From contig JAJEKB010000829.1 of assembly GCA_022393335.1 (NCBI GenBank), positions 20,911-84,910 of the forward strand: 64,000 nucleotides of DNA. Reading direction: 5' to 3'. The notes beneath the pieces were generated by a model. It worked only from the letters and a program-made list of their open reading frames with translations. It had not been told where the DNA came from and ran no database searches. Position numbers and translations under genes: made by a program. This document shows positions 36,241 through 48,179 of this stretch, in pieces; position 1 is the first letter of the stretch, and each line of letters opens with the position of its first letter. The stretch comes from Macrotrachela quadricornifera. Its lineage: Eukaryota > Rotifera > Eurotatoria > Philodinida > Philodinidae.

Positions 36241-36545
36241 ATGTAGTTAATCATCGACTGGAAAGCGTGGCGTCTTTCTGTAACCGGAGCTACTTCTGGG
36301 GTCGGGCTGTGTGAATGACTTGCGGGCGGGAGTCCTGTTTGTCGTTGTTCTATGTTGATCGAGCGTCCGCACGAAGCTTAGCATCGACATGGTGGGAGTT
36401 GAGGAATCTCTCCTTCCAGGGCGTCTAAGGAAGGTTGAACCGGCTGAGGCGCGAATATGCGAGCAAGTCAAAGACCTCATGTTGAGCAGTCGTGGGATAG
36501 CGCTTGTGAATAGACAGCGGTAGGCAGCCCGTCCAATATAGTTGG
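36241..36545 (-). other. GC-rich island with a 100-codon open frame, unknown
   Basis: Around 300 bp at more than 50% GC, sharply bounded by AT-rich DNA on both sides. On the minus strand one frame stays open from about 36545 to the stop at 36247. It is Arg/Ser/Thr/Pro-rich (for example RRPGRRDSSTPTMSMLSFVR) with a Met at 36480. The right edge has a short perfect palindrome, GTCCAA-TATAG-TTGGAC (36531-36547). It is probably a transposon fragment or other transferred DNA. No family was recognised. Confidence 0.45.
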
Positions 36546-39373
36546 ACCATAGTCTGTTTTTATTTTTATAATATAAAATATAATATGACGACTAGTTTTT
36601 TTGAAAGTTTTTTTTAAGTAACAGATTAATTGATACTTTTCATAAACAAAATTAGGGTGAGGGTAATTGAACAGATCATTATTATTTTAGTTCTATTCAA
36701 AGCATATAATTGTTAAACTATATTAAAACACTATATCATTCGTATTATCTAAATTTTTCATATTCAAAGTTCATTATCACTATTTTGTATGATTATGAAT
36801 CAATAAAAATCTTTATTAAAAATGTGCCATTCACACAATATTGTACATATACAAAACATAATAAATTATCATATCTATTTACATCTTAACATTATTTACA
36901 TTTGGATATTTTGTGAAATAGAAGTGTTATTTTATTGCATATCACACATGTAAATATTCACTGATGTAGATCGTGCCAAAAAAAAATATAAATATATGTT
37001 CTAGGCAAAATGACAGCCATTATTCTACCAAAAAAAATACATAACCTACAAAATCTTTTATTCTTTTTTGTTAGAATATAACACAACAATATTTATCAAC
37101 ATGATATATTTACACTTTAGATATCAACTATGAATTATATTAGATCCAAATAATTGATTTACACAAGAGTTCGCAAAATGAGGTCAGATTAAATCATAAA
37201 GAGAAATTTTTAACATTTTCTTTGGATATGATTCTTCATTCAGTTATCAAAAGATCCAATCCAAAATATACTGAGAAGGGATATGTGACATATACTATTG
37301 ATTACATCGTTTAAACAACAGATATAACTTTCAATTTCATTAGAACTCGTCCCCTATCAATTATGCTCTAGGATCATCATTATACAACACATATATGATG
37401 AAATTCACACTTACTTTTTAAAACTGCTTATATTAACCTTCTAGTCGCCTGAATGAATAGTTTTTCATAAAAAGACAATGCTTCTACAAAAACTTTCATG
37501 AATTATTCAATGTTCCAAAGATGAGAAAAGATATATCAAAAATATTTTGTATAAAGATATAAAAAAATATTTATTATTGTTTATATATAGAATAACAATC
37601 TAAACAAATCTTTATTATTCAGTAAATTCTAAAGATCGTTTCTTTATTTTTATCTTTGTCCACTTTTACATATTATGTATAGATCATGTTAACCTTGCCA
37701 TACAAGCAATGTTTAATCGATATGTTGATACTGATTATGCATATTGAAATTATATTTGTCACAGTATTTATCTACAAATATATGTATAAGTATACATAGA
37801 TTATTGTCGAAGAGATCTTTTCAGATGATAAAAATCTTTTGAAATAAGACTTCTATCATTAAGTAGAAGCTATTGTGACAAAATAAAACATATTCTTATT
37901 GCTTTCTTTTCAAATTATGACCAATTTATTGAGTTTCTGATCTAATAAAAAGCAAATTGAAAAAATTCAAATATTGTTTTTTTTCAACCTGAAATATTGT
38001 ATGGAAACAGGTCTAATGATGATTCCTATCATCCTCTGGAAGGTTTCTTCTTAAACCTTTCCTTTCCATAGGTAATCTAGTATGCCCTATAATATACTGC
38101 ATCGATTTAAATGCCAAGCAGAGTTTTTATGATAAAAAAGAAAATATTTAAAGAATGGGACCTGTATGTGTCATTACGAAAGAAAGAGTTAAAATAGAAA
38201 AATATCTTAAATTTCTTGATTTCCTACAGCTGATTGTATCATTAAAAAGAAAGAATATCGTTAAAAGATGTGTGTGTGACGAGAATAACTATGGGCTTAG
38301 TATATATGGTTTCAATCCCGAATACGAAAACGCATCATATCGTATTTTGCATTTTGAAAACATTCAAATGATATCTAGATTGTTTCTCATATGAACTCTT
38401 CGGTACAACGTTGACGGTTTATCTAGAAAATGAATGCAGCAATAAATATTTCGCATTTTTCTTGAATCAAACCCATTATATTTAAATAGATTGAGGAAAT
38501 TCGTTTTTTTTTTTACTTTTTGACCTACGAGTCGGCTTCGATTATTTATTGCACGATTAATATGATGAGCTCACTGATATACCACCTCTTATTGTATAAC
38601 CAGATCGATTAGAAATAGATTCATATGAACAAATCCGACATATCTTCTAATAATAGTTTATACTAGTAAACATCATTAATAGTTCGTCGAATAATATCGG
38701 TTATTGAACGATCATTTTGACGACTCTTATTTACTTGTAAATCAATGAATTGAATAAATGACTACACGATATGTAATATAACCTTGCTCATAAGTACTTG
38801 TTAATTCATCAGGAATTGGTATTGCAGAAAGCTAATAATAACCAACTATTTTATATAAGAGTATCGGCACTGTCTATTAATTTAAAAAACCGAGATAATG
38901 GATAATTCTAACAAAAATTTCCCTTAACAGAATAGGTCAACATTAGAGAAAAAAACCAATGAAATAAAATTCAAAATAACTGTAACAAAAAGCTTAGTTT
39001 CCTATTGATAAGAATTTTTTATAAATGATTATAGTGAGTTTATTATAGTCACGCTTCCAATTTATGCTTGTGTTTTCACTCTCATTCTCAACATCATAAC
39101 CATTGGTAGAGCATAGTGTATTTATGAATAATCACTGAATGATGACTGTATTCATTGCATTAATTGTAAGAACATGATCAAAACACTGCAACTGATCGAA
39201 AAAAAACGATAAAATCTTCTTGTCTACCTTTTTCTCGTTTCTTAATGCGTATATTCGTGGTATTTTTGCTTTTTTCGTTTTTTCTTTTCTTCCGATACAG
39301 ATAAAAAATATGCATCATTATTGATTTAGTTTTTTTTTCTTAATATTGATTATACATATTATTTCATCATTAA
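36546..39373. other. Intergenic, no gene recognised
   Basis: 2.8 kb of AT-rich DNA. The 79-codon frame at 38155-38394 has no splice partners, no recognisable motif and average composition, and is not called. Confidence 0.4.
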
Positions 39374-40165
39374 ATGTTATCACTCCCTAATATTTCAGGA
39401 CGAAATCAACAATTAAATGAGACAATTGGTGCCTATATTAGATTTATAATTCTTATCTTTCGTATTTTGAGTGTCGGGTTGTTCTGTTTTTGTTTACTCA
39501 CAATCATTTTAAAGAATTTTATAGAGTATCAATGTTATGTTAATTCGACTACGTTAATAATGAAACATGGAGTTTTGTATTTCCAGTGGAATGTTACAGT
39601 GTTAGGTAAATATGAAAAACACAATACTGTGCTCATTAGCTCAATTTTAATGTCAAAAGAAGAATCAACATCGAATAAAACACAAAAATTTAAGGTAGAA
39701 TTTCACATTTAATTAAGTCTTTCGATAAATATTTTTTATTATTTTCTTTAGATAAATCAAACATATCCATGTTATGGTCCTAAAAGCCCATTTATTCAAT
39801 TGTCTTGGCAATGGGATAAACCATCAAAGTTGACAACTTATTATTTATTTATTTTTGGAATTCTATTAGTTGTGGTAACTGTGATACTTCAAGCATTTTA
39901 CCAGTGTTATCAACCGAACCTTAGAAATATACAAGAACATCAATCAAGAATATTGTTCCCAACCCAAAATTGGCAACAGCTAACAATGCCTCTCCACAAT
40001 CCTTCTTCAGGACAGGCATTTATAGAGGATCCTCCTCCAGCATGGACACCAGCAGAATATCTTCCTGGAGAACGGCCATCATCGGAGAGTCTTCTTCTAG
40101 AAAGTCCACCTCCCATGTATGAAGTAGCAGTGCAACGGCTTTTGGAACAACAAACAAGAATCTAG
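39374..40165 (+). CDS. Two-span membrane protein with PPxY tail, unknown family
   Basis: Two exons (39374-39694, 39752-40165) encode 244 residues. The ATG is directly preceded by an in-frame TAA, so it is the first possible start unless an upstream exon joins at the AG near 39408. Span 1 (about residues 22-45) is FIILIFRILSVGLFCFCLLT. The loop (residues 46-125) has four N-glycosylation sequons (NSTT, NVTV, NKTQ, NQTY) and the Cys residues QCYV and YPCYG. Span 2 is YYLFIFGILLVVVTVILQAF. The roughly 80-residue cytoplasmic tail is proline-rich with DPPPAW and a PPxY site (SPPPMYEV). It has no recognised homologue. It could be an adaptor that brings a WW-domain ubiquitin ligase to the membrane, which is inference from the motif only. 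Confidence 0.65.
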
Positions 40166-43100
40166 TCTATGTATATAGACAATAATATCAATCTGTTAAT
40201 AACAGCCTCATTATTGTTTTCTTGCACATTGTCTTTGTATCTTTTGTTTATATATTTATCTTTCTTCTATATTATATGTTAGATAATTCTAACTGAATAT
40301 ATGTGGCATCTGAACACGTTTCCATAGTTGTTAATGATAAAGATTTTCCTTCAATTTATGGAAACATTATTTATATGTTCAATATAAATTTTACATTTTC
40401 AAGAAAGATTTTTCTCTTCTTTCTATCGTTTGTTATTCTTAGAATATTTTATGTTATTGTTGACTTATTCTTATAAATCATGAAAGATCATCTTATACGA
40501 TCTAGTGCATCCGAGATAATATGAAAAATAGTTCCAAATTTTGTTATGGATCCTCATCTCTTTAAAAGTCTATTTTGCTTCAGAACAAGACATCTGACTA
40601 AAATTTTCAAGAAATATGTGCCTGAATGTACATAGCTCACAGTAAAAATATTGAGCCATTCGAGATTTGTTCTGTTATCAGGGATCGAAAAATATATTTC
40701 CGTATTTTAAAGATTTCTCTTTCAAATCTAATAATACAGAATTCGGATTCATGTCAGAGAATAGATAGCAACTGCTGCTATAAGTTAATAAGGTCCGATT
40801 CTTCAAAATTTTGTAATTTTTTTTACATCTGGTGAGACTCTATATTTTCGAGAAAGACATAAAACAAAATTTAGTAGTGAAAAATAAGTTTCTTCTTATT
40901 AAAATGGTATAGAAGACAAATCGATAATAGCTTGCCAGGTGTTATCGATTATGACAAATCAATTTAACGTATGCATGTATCCTTCTCTCTGATAACAGAA
41001 GCCATTTTCCACCCATAACAGAAGTCTATTCTATATATGAAGACTATTTTCAAGACTTTTGACACTTAAACATCATATAAGTGTCACTTGTGAAATGTTT
41101 ATTTTCTATAGATCAGCCCTTTCTCTAGTAAGAATCCATCGACTTCTGGAAATTTTCTAAACTAATAATTTGTGTTGCTTATGTTCATATTAAAAAATAA
41201 TTTTTGATTATTTTTAAATTCATTACCCTATTTTTCAATTTGATTTATTTATATATTTTCTAATTTCATACTATTTTTATCGATATTCATTAAATTCCTC
41301 TTTAAATAAATTTAATTTATTTTTTAAATGTTCTTGAGCATTTTCAATTTGTTCTGAATATATTAATAAACAATTATTATACATTTTAAACAAACAAACA
41401 CATTCTATATTTATAATAAAAATTAATCATTTGATTTTTTTATTCGATAATGAGTTATGCTCAATATTTCGATTATATGATGATGAAATATAAAGTTCAA
41501 ATGAGGATGTTTTAGGTAATAATTAAATAAATAGTGAAGATTATATTTTATAATAAACTATCAATTATGTGTAATAATTATTATTGAATAAAAAGGATTT
41601 TCTCTTGCTTAATGATGAAAACAATAAGAGTTAATCGGAAATAAATAATTTATAAGTATCGAGAAAATAAGAAGTGCGTTAAGCGATGAAATCAGTCTTT
41701 TCTCAAAATTACCTTCCATGTTTTCCAAATGGTTAATTCAAGTATCAGAAATCGACTATCGTTCGAATTATACCATTAGAATTCATTTTAACTACACATG
41801 ACTAACTCTAAATTCTAGATTACATATATCCTTATAGGATCAAGATAGGTTCTCTAATCGGGCATAAAGTATGTTAAGAACACTGCTTACAACTACAGTA
41901 TTACGCCGTTAGGATAAAATTATTCCCAAAGCTATATTAATAAGTGTGCAAATAATAGAACGGAGATATTACAGAGAATTACGGTCACAAGTCATCAAAT
42001 CAGCCTAGGCGTCATGTGTATAGTTCTGAACTGGTACTGATGCATCCCAAATATTATTGTATAAATATAGATGTAAATAACTATAATGTAAACATTTAGA
42101 AGTATACACACTTTCTATTCAGCATTCAACTGAATAGTTTCTCCGTCAATAGCTACTCCTGAGTGTATTTTTAAAAAGATTAAAAGATATCTCTAAAAAT
42201 CTCAGTTTTTTAAAAAACAATCAATATTGATAACAGGTACAAACACTGCTAAATTTCGCAACACACTGCCACTGCTCCATTGTTTAAAAATTTCTTCGGG
42301 CTCCGTTAGAAGAACGGGACGGGGCGGTATGACACCGTCGCTCGTCCATCTATGGTGCTCAACCCTTCGTATTTTACAGTTTGTTGCATGTCTTTGCTTT
42401 TTATCTTTTTTCAAATATATTTAAAGCAGTTTTGGGTATAGTCATACATGGTTTTGTAGAGAATTTCAAGCGCTATCTTTTATTTAAAAAAAATATTTTA
42501 ATCGAAGGAATAATAGTGGAGAAACATTCAAAATACTGAGAGACTCATTATTCCTGGAACATCAGTTAGCTTGATCTATTCTTGTTCTTCGTTTATATGA
42601 TACTAAACTTGGGTAAACATCTTTATGAAATAGTCACATTAAAGTTATGCATTTCAGAAGAATTAGGAGAGAAAACTTTTTTATTGTCGTGTATATATAC
42701 GAATCTTTTTACATAGTAAACAAATGTACTTGGAAAATGGTTGAAGAAGTACTTTCTCCCTATTGACGAAAATCTGTAATACGATAAAAATTACGTCTGA
42801 TCTTCATTCAGAACATCGACTATGGATGTAGATATTTTCTTTAATGAATATACTAATAAAATATCAAATCATAATAATTTTCACCAATGGACTTTCAGTT
42901 CCAGATATCTATTGCTGTGAAATAACTATCAATATTAAGGACAAAAGTTCCTCATACACGCTAAGCTATGCTTAGTTCGTCAAAGAATGTATGTTTTTAC
43001 ATTTTCATAAAGTAATCTGACAAAAAACTCTATTTTTTCGAACAAAGATTTCAACATTTTGATCTACGTTCTACTTAGATTATTTAGAATGATAACGTTT

Positions 43101-44699
43101 TCTTTCATATTCTTGTGCGACATTAGTCAATATATTATGAAATATTTTCTTTTGTGCACAATTATTCTTCACCTCTTTTGTAAAGCAAATATTTATCTTT
43201 TCTTTTTTTATTAGACTATATGCAATGCACTATACACTTCTTCCTTTCTTCTGATTGACAAGATAGATAAAATTTGTTTTTGTAAACCTCTATCAATATC
43301 GACGAGTAGAAGAATAAATATAAGAAGATCCAAATGAATTATAAAATGATTCAGAAAAAAAATTGTGAGTCCTATAATAAATCGTTTTCTATTAATTTTT
43401 ATTAACATTTCTGATGGGACTGCAAAGTTTTATGATGTTCAATGTAAGTTGTCGAAAAATTGGGCAAGTTTCTTGCCGTTGAAAACAAAAATACACACAG
43501 GGTATCATTTGAGTGACGATGAAAGTGAAAATACATATAAATAAAGTAGGACTTAGTAGATCCTTATGGAATTCATCGAATGTATTGGTAAACATGAATA
43601 TCAAATGAATTACTAGAGAAATAATAGATTTATATCATTTTGTATTCATTTGTGTCATTGAGTAATATTCGCTTTGATTTCAATTACCTTTTTTATCGTT
43701 AGTTTTTCAATGTCTTCTGCCACTTTGTTCTCTCACTACGCTGTCTGTGATGATTCTCCTTGTTCTCTTTTCAGACAAATATATAAGAGTAAAACAAGAC
43801 AAGGAGTAATATGTGAGGCACAACAAAATATAACTTGATTTTCAACTAACAAACAAACAATTAAGAAAATTACTTAACTTCATCCAAAACTTTTAGTTTT
43901 TTCATTTTTTGTTATCATTATAAAACCTTTTTTTCCATAGATTAGGATATGTTTTGAGTATTTATCCTTTTATTTAAAAAAACGTTATTTGCTAATTTTT
44001 AGTACATTTTATAAAAGCACTGTTAAACAAAAACATAGTTTTAGTAGAATATCCTCCATATATGACCTTTTCTAGTAGAAGAGAAGAAGAAAATGGAAAG
44101 AAGCCAAAAAAAAGCTAGGCATTTCAACATTTCTAATAATTTGTAAAAGTTTTGGCTCAAATGGATGTACCATCGCGAAGCAATGTGGATAAAAAGGTAA
44201 AGAAACGTTGTTCAATAAATTGTTCTTGAAAATTATCATAAGAGAAGTGTTTTGAATATAAGAAAAAATATTTTTCTTTATGTTTATTATAGATATTATA
44301 TAGAGAAATTACAACACAACGCAGTTAGTCTAAACGATGTTTCGATCTAAGAATCATAAGCAGGAGAAGTCTGCTGCCAATGTTTCGTCATATATCGACA
44401 ATCGCTTGGTATCGCTTTGCCAAGTTTATCCAAGTTCTCCTTTAGCAGACAATGAAACTTACATATGACCTGTTTTGGCTGCTTTTAAACGACACAGCTT
44501 TGAAATAAAACCTGTAACTACTGCTAATGGAATTTTCTATTTTTGTGAACTCTGCAATGGTTATCTACTCCGCAAAGCTCAAGTACTAGATCAAGAAATG
44601 AAAAATGCACTACCTTTCGATGTACGCGACAAGGAAAAATCTCCAGTTTTTTGGATTTTTGCCTGAAAGCGAAAATAAAATGACAGATTTTTTTCTTAT
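40166..44699. other. Intergenic, repeat-poor, no complete gene seen
   Basis: 4.5 kb. It contains a possible orphan exon (41284-41415, minus) and a short GC-rich patch around 42290-42370 inside an isolated open frame (42202-42414, minus). A pair of overlapping hydrophobic frames lies at 43211-43604 (minus) and a 63-codon frame with FCELCNGYLLRK at 44475-44666 (plus). None can be tied to a gene. Confidence 0.4.
41284..41415 (-). pseudogene. Orphan terminal-exon-like fragment
   Basis: After an AAATATAG acceptor on the minus strand, one frame reads through 40-odd codons. It includes YSEQIENAQEHLKNKLNLF and ends FKEEFNEYR at a TAA. Codon use (A/T third positions) and the amphipathic helical pattern resemble real genes of this window. 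No upstream exon was found, so it may be a relic or the tail of a gene whose other exons I missed. Confidence 0.25.
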
Positions 44700-45765
44700 T
44701 CGCTTATCTATCTATCTATATATATAAAGAAGAATGTTTATCTGTTCGCTATACATTCAGTCCCTGTAATAGCTACGGTCACCAAATTTTCCACAATGCT
44801 TCTCTAGGTCCTAAGGAAGGTCAACGAAGGGTTGGTATGTTCATCCGGATGTGAGAGTGAAATCTTACCTGCATAGTGTTGTAATAGCTAACATTACCAA
44901 ACTTTCTGCGGTACTTTCCGGGGTCCAGAGGTAGTTTTGGAGAGTGCTGTCACCATAAACTGGAATAGGGAGACTGTCTGGATGAAGCTTCATTCAAGTC
45001 ATATTGCAATGAAATTTGCCTCAATTTTCGCGAAATTTAGCGAATTTGTTGTGATTCTAAAATGAATAATTTCGTATCGATAATTCTTTGGTCTAAATGT
45101 GAAAACCGAAGGTTTTTGATCCACATATATAAAGAAGAATGTCTATCTGTTTGTCTGTTCGCTATTCATTTGGACACAGTACGAGCAAATGCAAAGAAAT
45201 TTTGCACAGAATACCCTTTCAACCAGAAGAAGGTCATAGGGTAGTTTTCGACCCAAAATTTTCATCTGCGTGGGGGGAGCGTTTGCCTTCCCTTCTATTG
45301 TTAGATTTACTACAGTGAATGTCTTTTCCAGAGAATTTATGCATATGATTGCTTTCTTAATAATTCAAGAATAAAAATATATAAAAACCTACGCATTTTG
45401 CCATTCCACACAGGACATTTCAGAATGGTCGAAAAAGTCTGACAGAATGTGTAAAATGAAGAACAACTATATGAATGAAAATATCCATCAAATGAAAAAG
45501 GCAACAAGTGAGATAAAACTCCATTTCTCATAACTCATCATAATCTATCTATAAAAATAAGGAATTGCATCTTTTTTTGTTTTTTATGCATTTGGACATT
45601 GCACGAGCTAGCGGTGCCAAGCTTTTCATAGCATACTCTTAGGTCCCGAGGAGGATCGAGAGGGAACAAGGATAACCGACGGAAGGATTGGGGTAAAATT
45701 TCACACAAGTTATGATACGTTTCAATTTTTACGAGTCTTTCAGGAACTTCAGAGCATCTGCTGCC
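44700..45765 (+). repeat. Cluster of TCTGTTCGCTAT repeat-family copies (family B)
   Basis: Three successive related units begin near 44715, 45125 and 45590. The first two start with TATATAAAGAAGAATGT followed by TCTGTTCGCTAT. All three share the landmarks CATTxxG, a GCTAxxGGTxxCCAA-like block, GGTCCxxAGGAxGxTC and a TCATTCAAGTCA- or TTTCACACAAGTTAT-like block. Unit 1 has an internal tandem repeat of about 120 bp (GTAATAGCTA at 44767 and 44880). Another copy is at 2540-2710. The T-rich TATATAAA/CTGT start resembles the ends of helitron-like elements in other animals, which is a loose resemblance only. Open frames here on both strands are shadows. Confidence 0.55.
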
Positions 45766-46129
45766 ATTGTTAAAATACCCACCTCTCACTGCCACTTTTT
45801 TTGCATTGGATGCTAGTATAAAGTTTGACAATAGGCATGAATTGAGTGAAAGATACTCACACTCGACACTATTTGCTGAATTATCCGATTTAAGAATGAA
45901 CGTAAGTATATGCACGGCGGGACACGCAGTAATAATAGATGAAAAAGTCACAAGCAAGCCCTCTGTATGTCTTCTATCGTTTTCTGACACGCCAAGTTTT
46001 CAGCATGAAGATTTCCCGAGCAATACCGGATACTACCGCTAATGTTTTATGTATTGTTTCTTATAACATATATTGTTCAACATCAATTCTTAGCATTTAT
46101 TTTTTCTTTTTATTCGCTAGATCATGAAA

Positions 46130-47070
46130 CGCATTTATTAATCCTGGTTTGAACTGGTTGTTGAGCTTCTAATAAGAAATTTAATTTTCCAGCTAAATTT
46201 GCATTTGATAATGATGGATAATATATTATTTGTGTTGAACCACCACATAAATCGAGTGCAGCTATATAACTTGCATAAAATTGTTCGCCTGAAACAAGTA
46301 AAAAAAAAACAATCTTTTCAATTCCATAAGATATATTCTATTTCGAAATAATCGTATAAGAAAACTATCCTACTACATCATTAATAGACAATATATGAAT
46401 ATCAAATTAATAAAATAAAACTTACCTTTAAGATAAACAAGAGTAAGCCATGCATCAGTTCCTTCTTCAGTTTCATTGATAATGATAATATTCATTTCAA
46501 GTCTATAAAATCCATATATACCAAATGTACTTGAAATACCTTCTAGTAAAAGTTTTTTGTTTTGTTTCATTTAATAATCTTAAAGCAGCTGTAGCACGTA
46601 AAACTAATATTTATTTTTCGATGTTTAAAACGATTAACTTCTTGATCAACAGTTTTTAATAAATCATTTATTTATTCTTCACTTTTATGAACATAATCAG
46701 CATATGATGATAAACCAGGTTTACGTTCTTGAAATATTTCATCTTTTAAAACAAATATATCACCATTTTAATTATCAATTGTCGCAAGAAATTCATAAAT
46801 ATGAGCACCTGTGCCAGTTAAGCCAACATCTAATACTAACATATATGTATACGAATCAAGAAAAGCATGTAATAAAGATAATGATAATAACGAATATAAT
46901 ATAAATATCAAAATAAATAAGAGTTTGATTTAAATTAAAACGACGGGATAGAATTTTTCGACGATGAAATAATGGTATCAATTTATTCTCAGGATTTTTT
47001 GATAATCCTTGACGAGTTTATTTTTCAGAAGATTGTTTTTCAACACATGGAATAGCTACTCTAGACATGG
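46130..47070 (-). pseudogene. NTPDase (ENTPD5/6-like, GDA1/CD39 family) pseudogene
   Basis: Reading the minus strand gives a broken apyrase. A possible cytoplasmic start MSRVAIPCVEKQSSEK meets a stop, then a membrane-span-like stretch follows. Apyrase region 1 reads YMLVLDVGLTGTGAHIYEF (normally DxGSTGTR). Next are KPGLSSYADYVHKSEE, a frameshift around the TxLxATAxLRLL region, EEGTDAWLTLVYLKG (region 3) and, after an intron, ALDLCGGSTQIIYYPS (region 4, normally DLGG). In-frame stops fall at 46768-46770 and 46672-46674. The 3' half of the gene is missing. The retained intron means it is a decayed gene copy and not a retrocopy. The catalytic Gly-rich motifs are altered, so no enzyme can be made. 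Confidence 0.85.
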
Positions 47071-47427
47071 AAGATAAATCGATTTTTATTTGCGCTCGAT
47101 TGTATTGAGTCGATGATCAACCAATCTGAAATCAAGTTTCCATTTTATTGCATTTTTATAATGAAAACGAAAAGGTGGCACCATCATACATTTTCAGATT
47201 GGACGACACAAATGAATTGTTTAAATGAATCGTCAGAAAGAAATTTCATTCATCTATCTGATCTTTGTTCGTTATTTATGAATAGGTGACTTTCTTTCTG
47301 ATTTTAATATTAAAATATAATGTGTTATACTAAGGTAAATTCTTAAATGATTAAACTTTTTCTTTCAGACTTATATACAATATTCATGATACATTGAGAT
47401 CATATTTTTGTTCGTATAAAGGTTCAA

Positions 47428-47731
47428 ATGATGAGTAATAATGAAAAAAAATATCTCAAAGTCAGAGAAGGAAAAGAAGTAAATATACCTGTAAATAACA
47501 TCAAATCTTTGAATATTCATTGATTTTCTTTTTTAGAATAATAATAATAATAATAATGAAACACCAGAAGAAAAAATTAAAAAATTGGAACAGCAAGTTA
47601 CGTATTTAATGGAACAAAATACAAATTTACAAAGTTGGATCAATAAATATATCAATACTATCAAATCGATGGAAAAACAAATCAACCGACTTCAAGCTGA
47701 TCTTGCACGTGAAAAAGAAAAAAAAAACTGA
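47428..47731 (+). CDS. Small coiled-coil protein, unknown
   Basis: Two exons (47428-47478 and 47537-47731) with a 58-bp GT-AG intron encode 81 residues. Exon 1 starts MMSNNEKKYLKVREGKE. Exon 2 opens with an Asn run (seven AAT codons), then a continuous amphipathic helix: EEKIKKLEQQVTYLMEQN, NKYINTIKSMEKQINRLQ, ADLAREKEKKN. Leucines and isoleucines fall at heptad a/d spacing for about seven turns of coiled coil, with no membrane span or signal peptide. A pyrimidine tract ending CTTTCAG at 47368 suggests a 5' UTR or trans-splice acceptor 59 nt before the ATG. It lies just 53 bp left of the TIR element at 47785. Function unknown; a dimerising partner of a larger protein is the simplest guess. 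Confidence 0.6.
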
Positions 47732-48179
47732 AAGTGATTCATCCAACTCGAATTCGTCTCCTATGAAGCAGTAATTGATACATACACTCTAAAAAAAATC
47801 AGTATTCTCGGATACTCAATAAGAGTTTCCGAGTTTGTTACTATCGGAAACTCGCTAAGAGTTTCCGAACATGGGTTTCCGAACTATTGGAAACCCATCA
47901 AAAACTCTTAGCTATGCCATAGACAACCCTCAGTTCGGAAACTCAAAAAAGGTTTCCGAACTACCGAAAACCCGTATAAACCAGCACCTATAAAATACTA
48001 AATATCCAGCTGAGAAACTCAGTAAAGGTTTTTAAGCTGAAAATATTTAGTTTAGGTGATGCGCCTTGCGAACTATAGCATCACACTCGCACCTTCACCT
48101 ACATATAACATACTACCTATAGCTGGTTCTCTCGGCTAAAGATTTGCGAAATTCCATAACAAGCACTATAATAAATGAA

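Noticed and set aside
36531..36560. Palindrome GTCCAA...TTGGAC as a helitron 3' end
   Set aside because: No CTRR follows the hairpin at the right distance and no matching TC 5' end was found.
38155..38394. 79-codon plus-strand open frame
   Set aside because: Isolated, no splice partners, no motif and no neighbouring exon; within the length expected by chance.
42202..42424. Sense and antisense frames of about 65-70 codons with a GC-rich core
   Set aside because: Possibly an old transposon scrap, but no motif or repeat partner could be identified, so it is not called beyond the intergenic note.
43211..43604. Two overlapping hydrophobic minus-strand frames that might be a receptor fragment
   Set aside because: No conserved receptor motif, a stop between them, and composition expected of random AT-rich DNA. 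Phe/Ile-rich frames are common throughout the window.
44475..44666. 63-codon plus-strand frame containing FCELCNGYLLRK
   Set aside because: One CxxC pair is not enough for a zinc finger, the upstream frame is stopped, and no splice partner was found.
45538..46042. Open frames of 150 codons (minus) and 91 codons (plus) overlapping each other
   Set aside because: They overlap the family B repeat and read each other's complement. Neither shows domains or a promoter, so they are treated as repeat shadows.
46704..46904. 66-codon plus-strand frame
   Set aside because: It is the antisense shadow of the NTPDase pseudogene.
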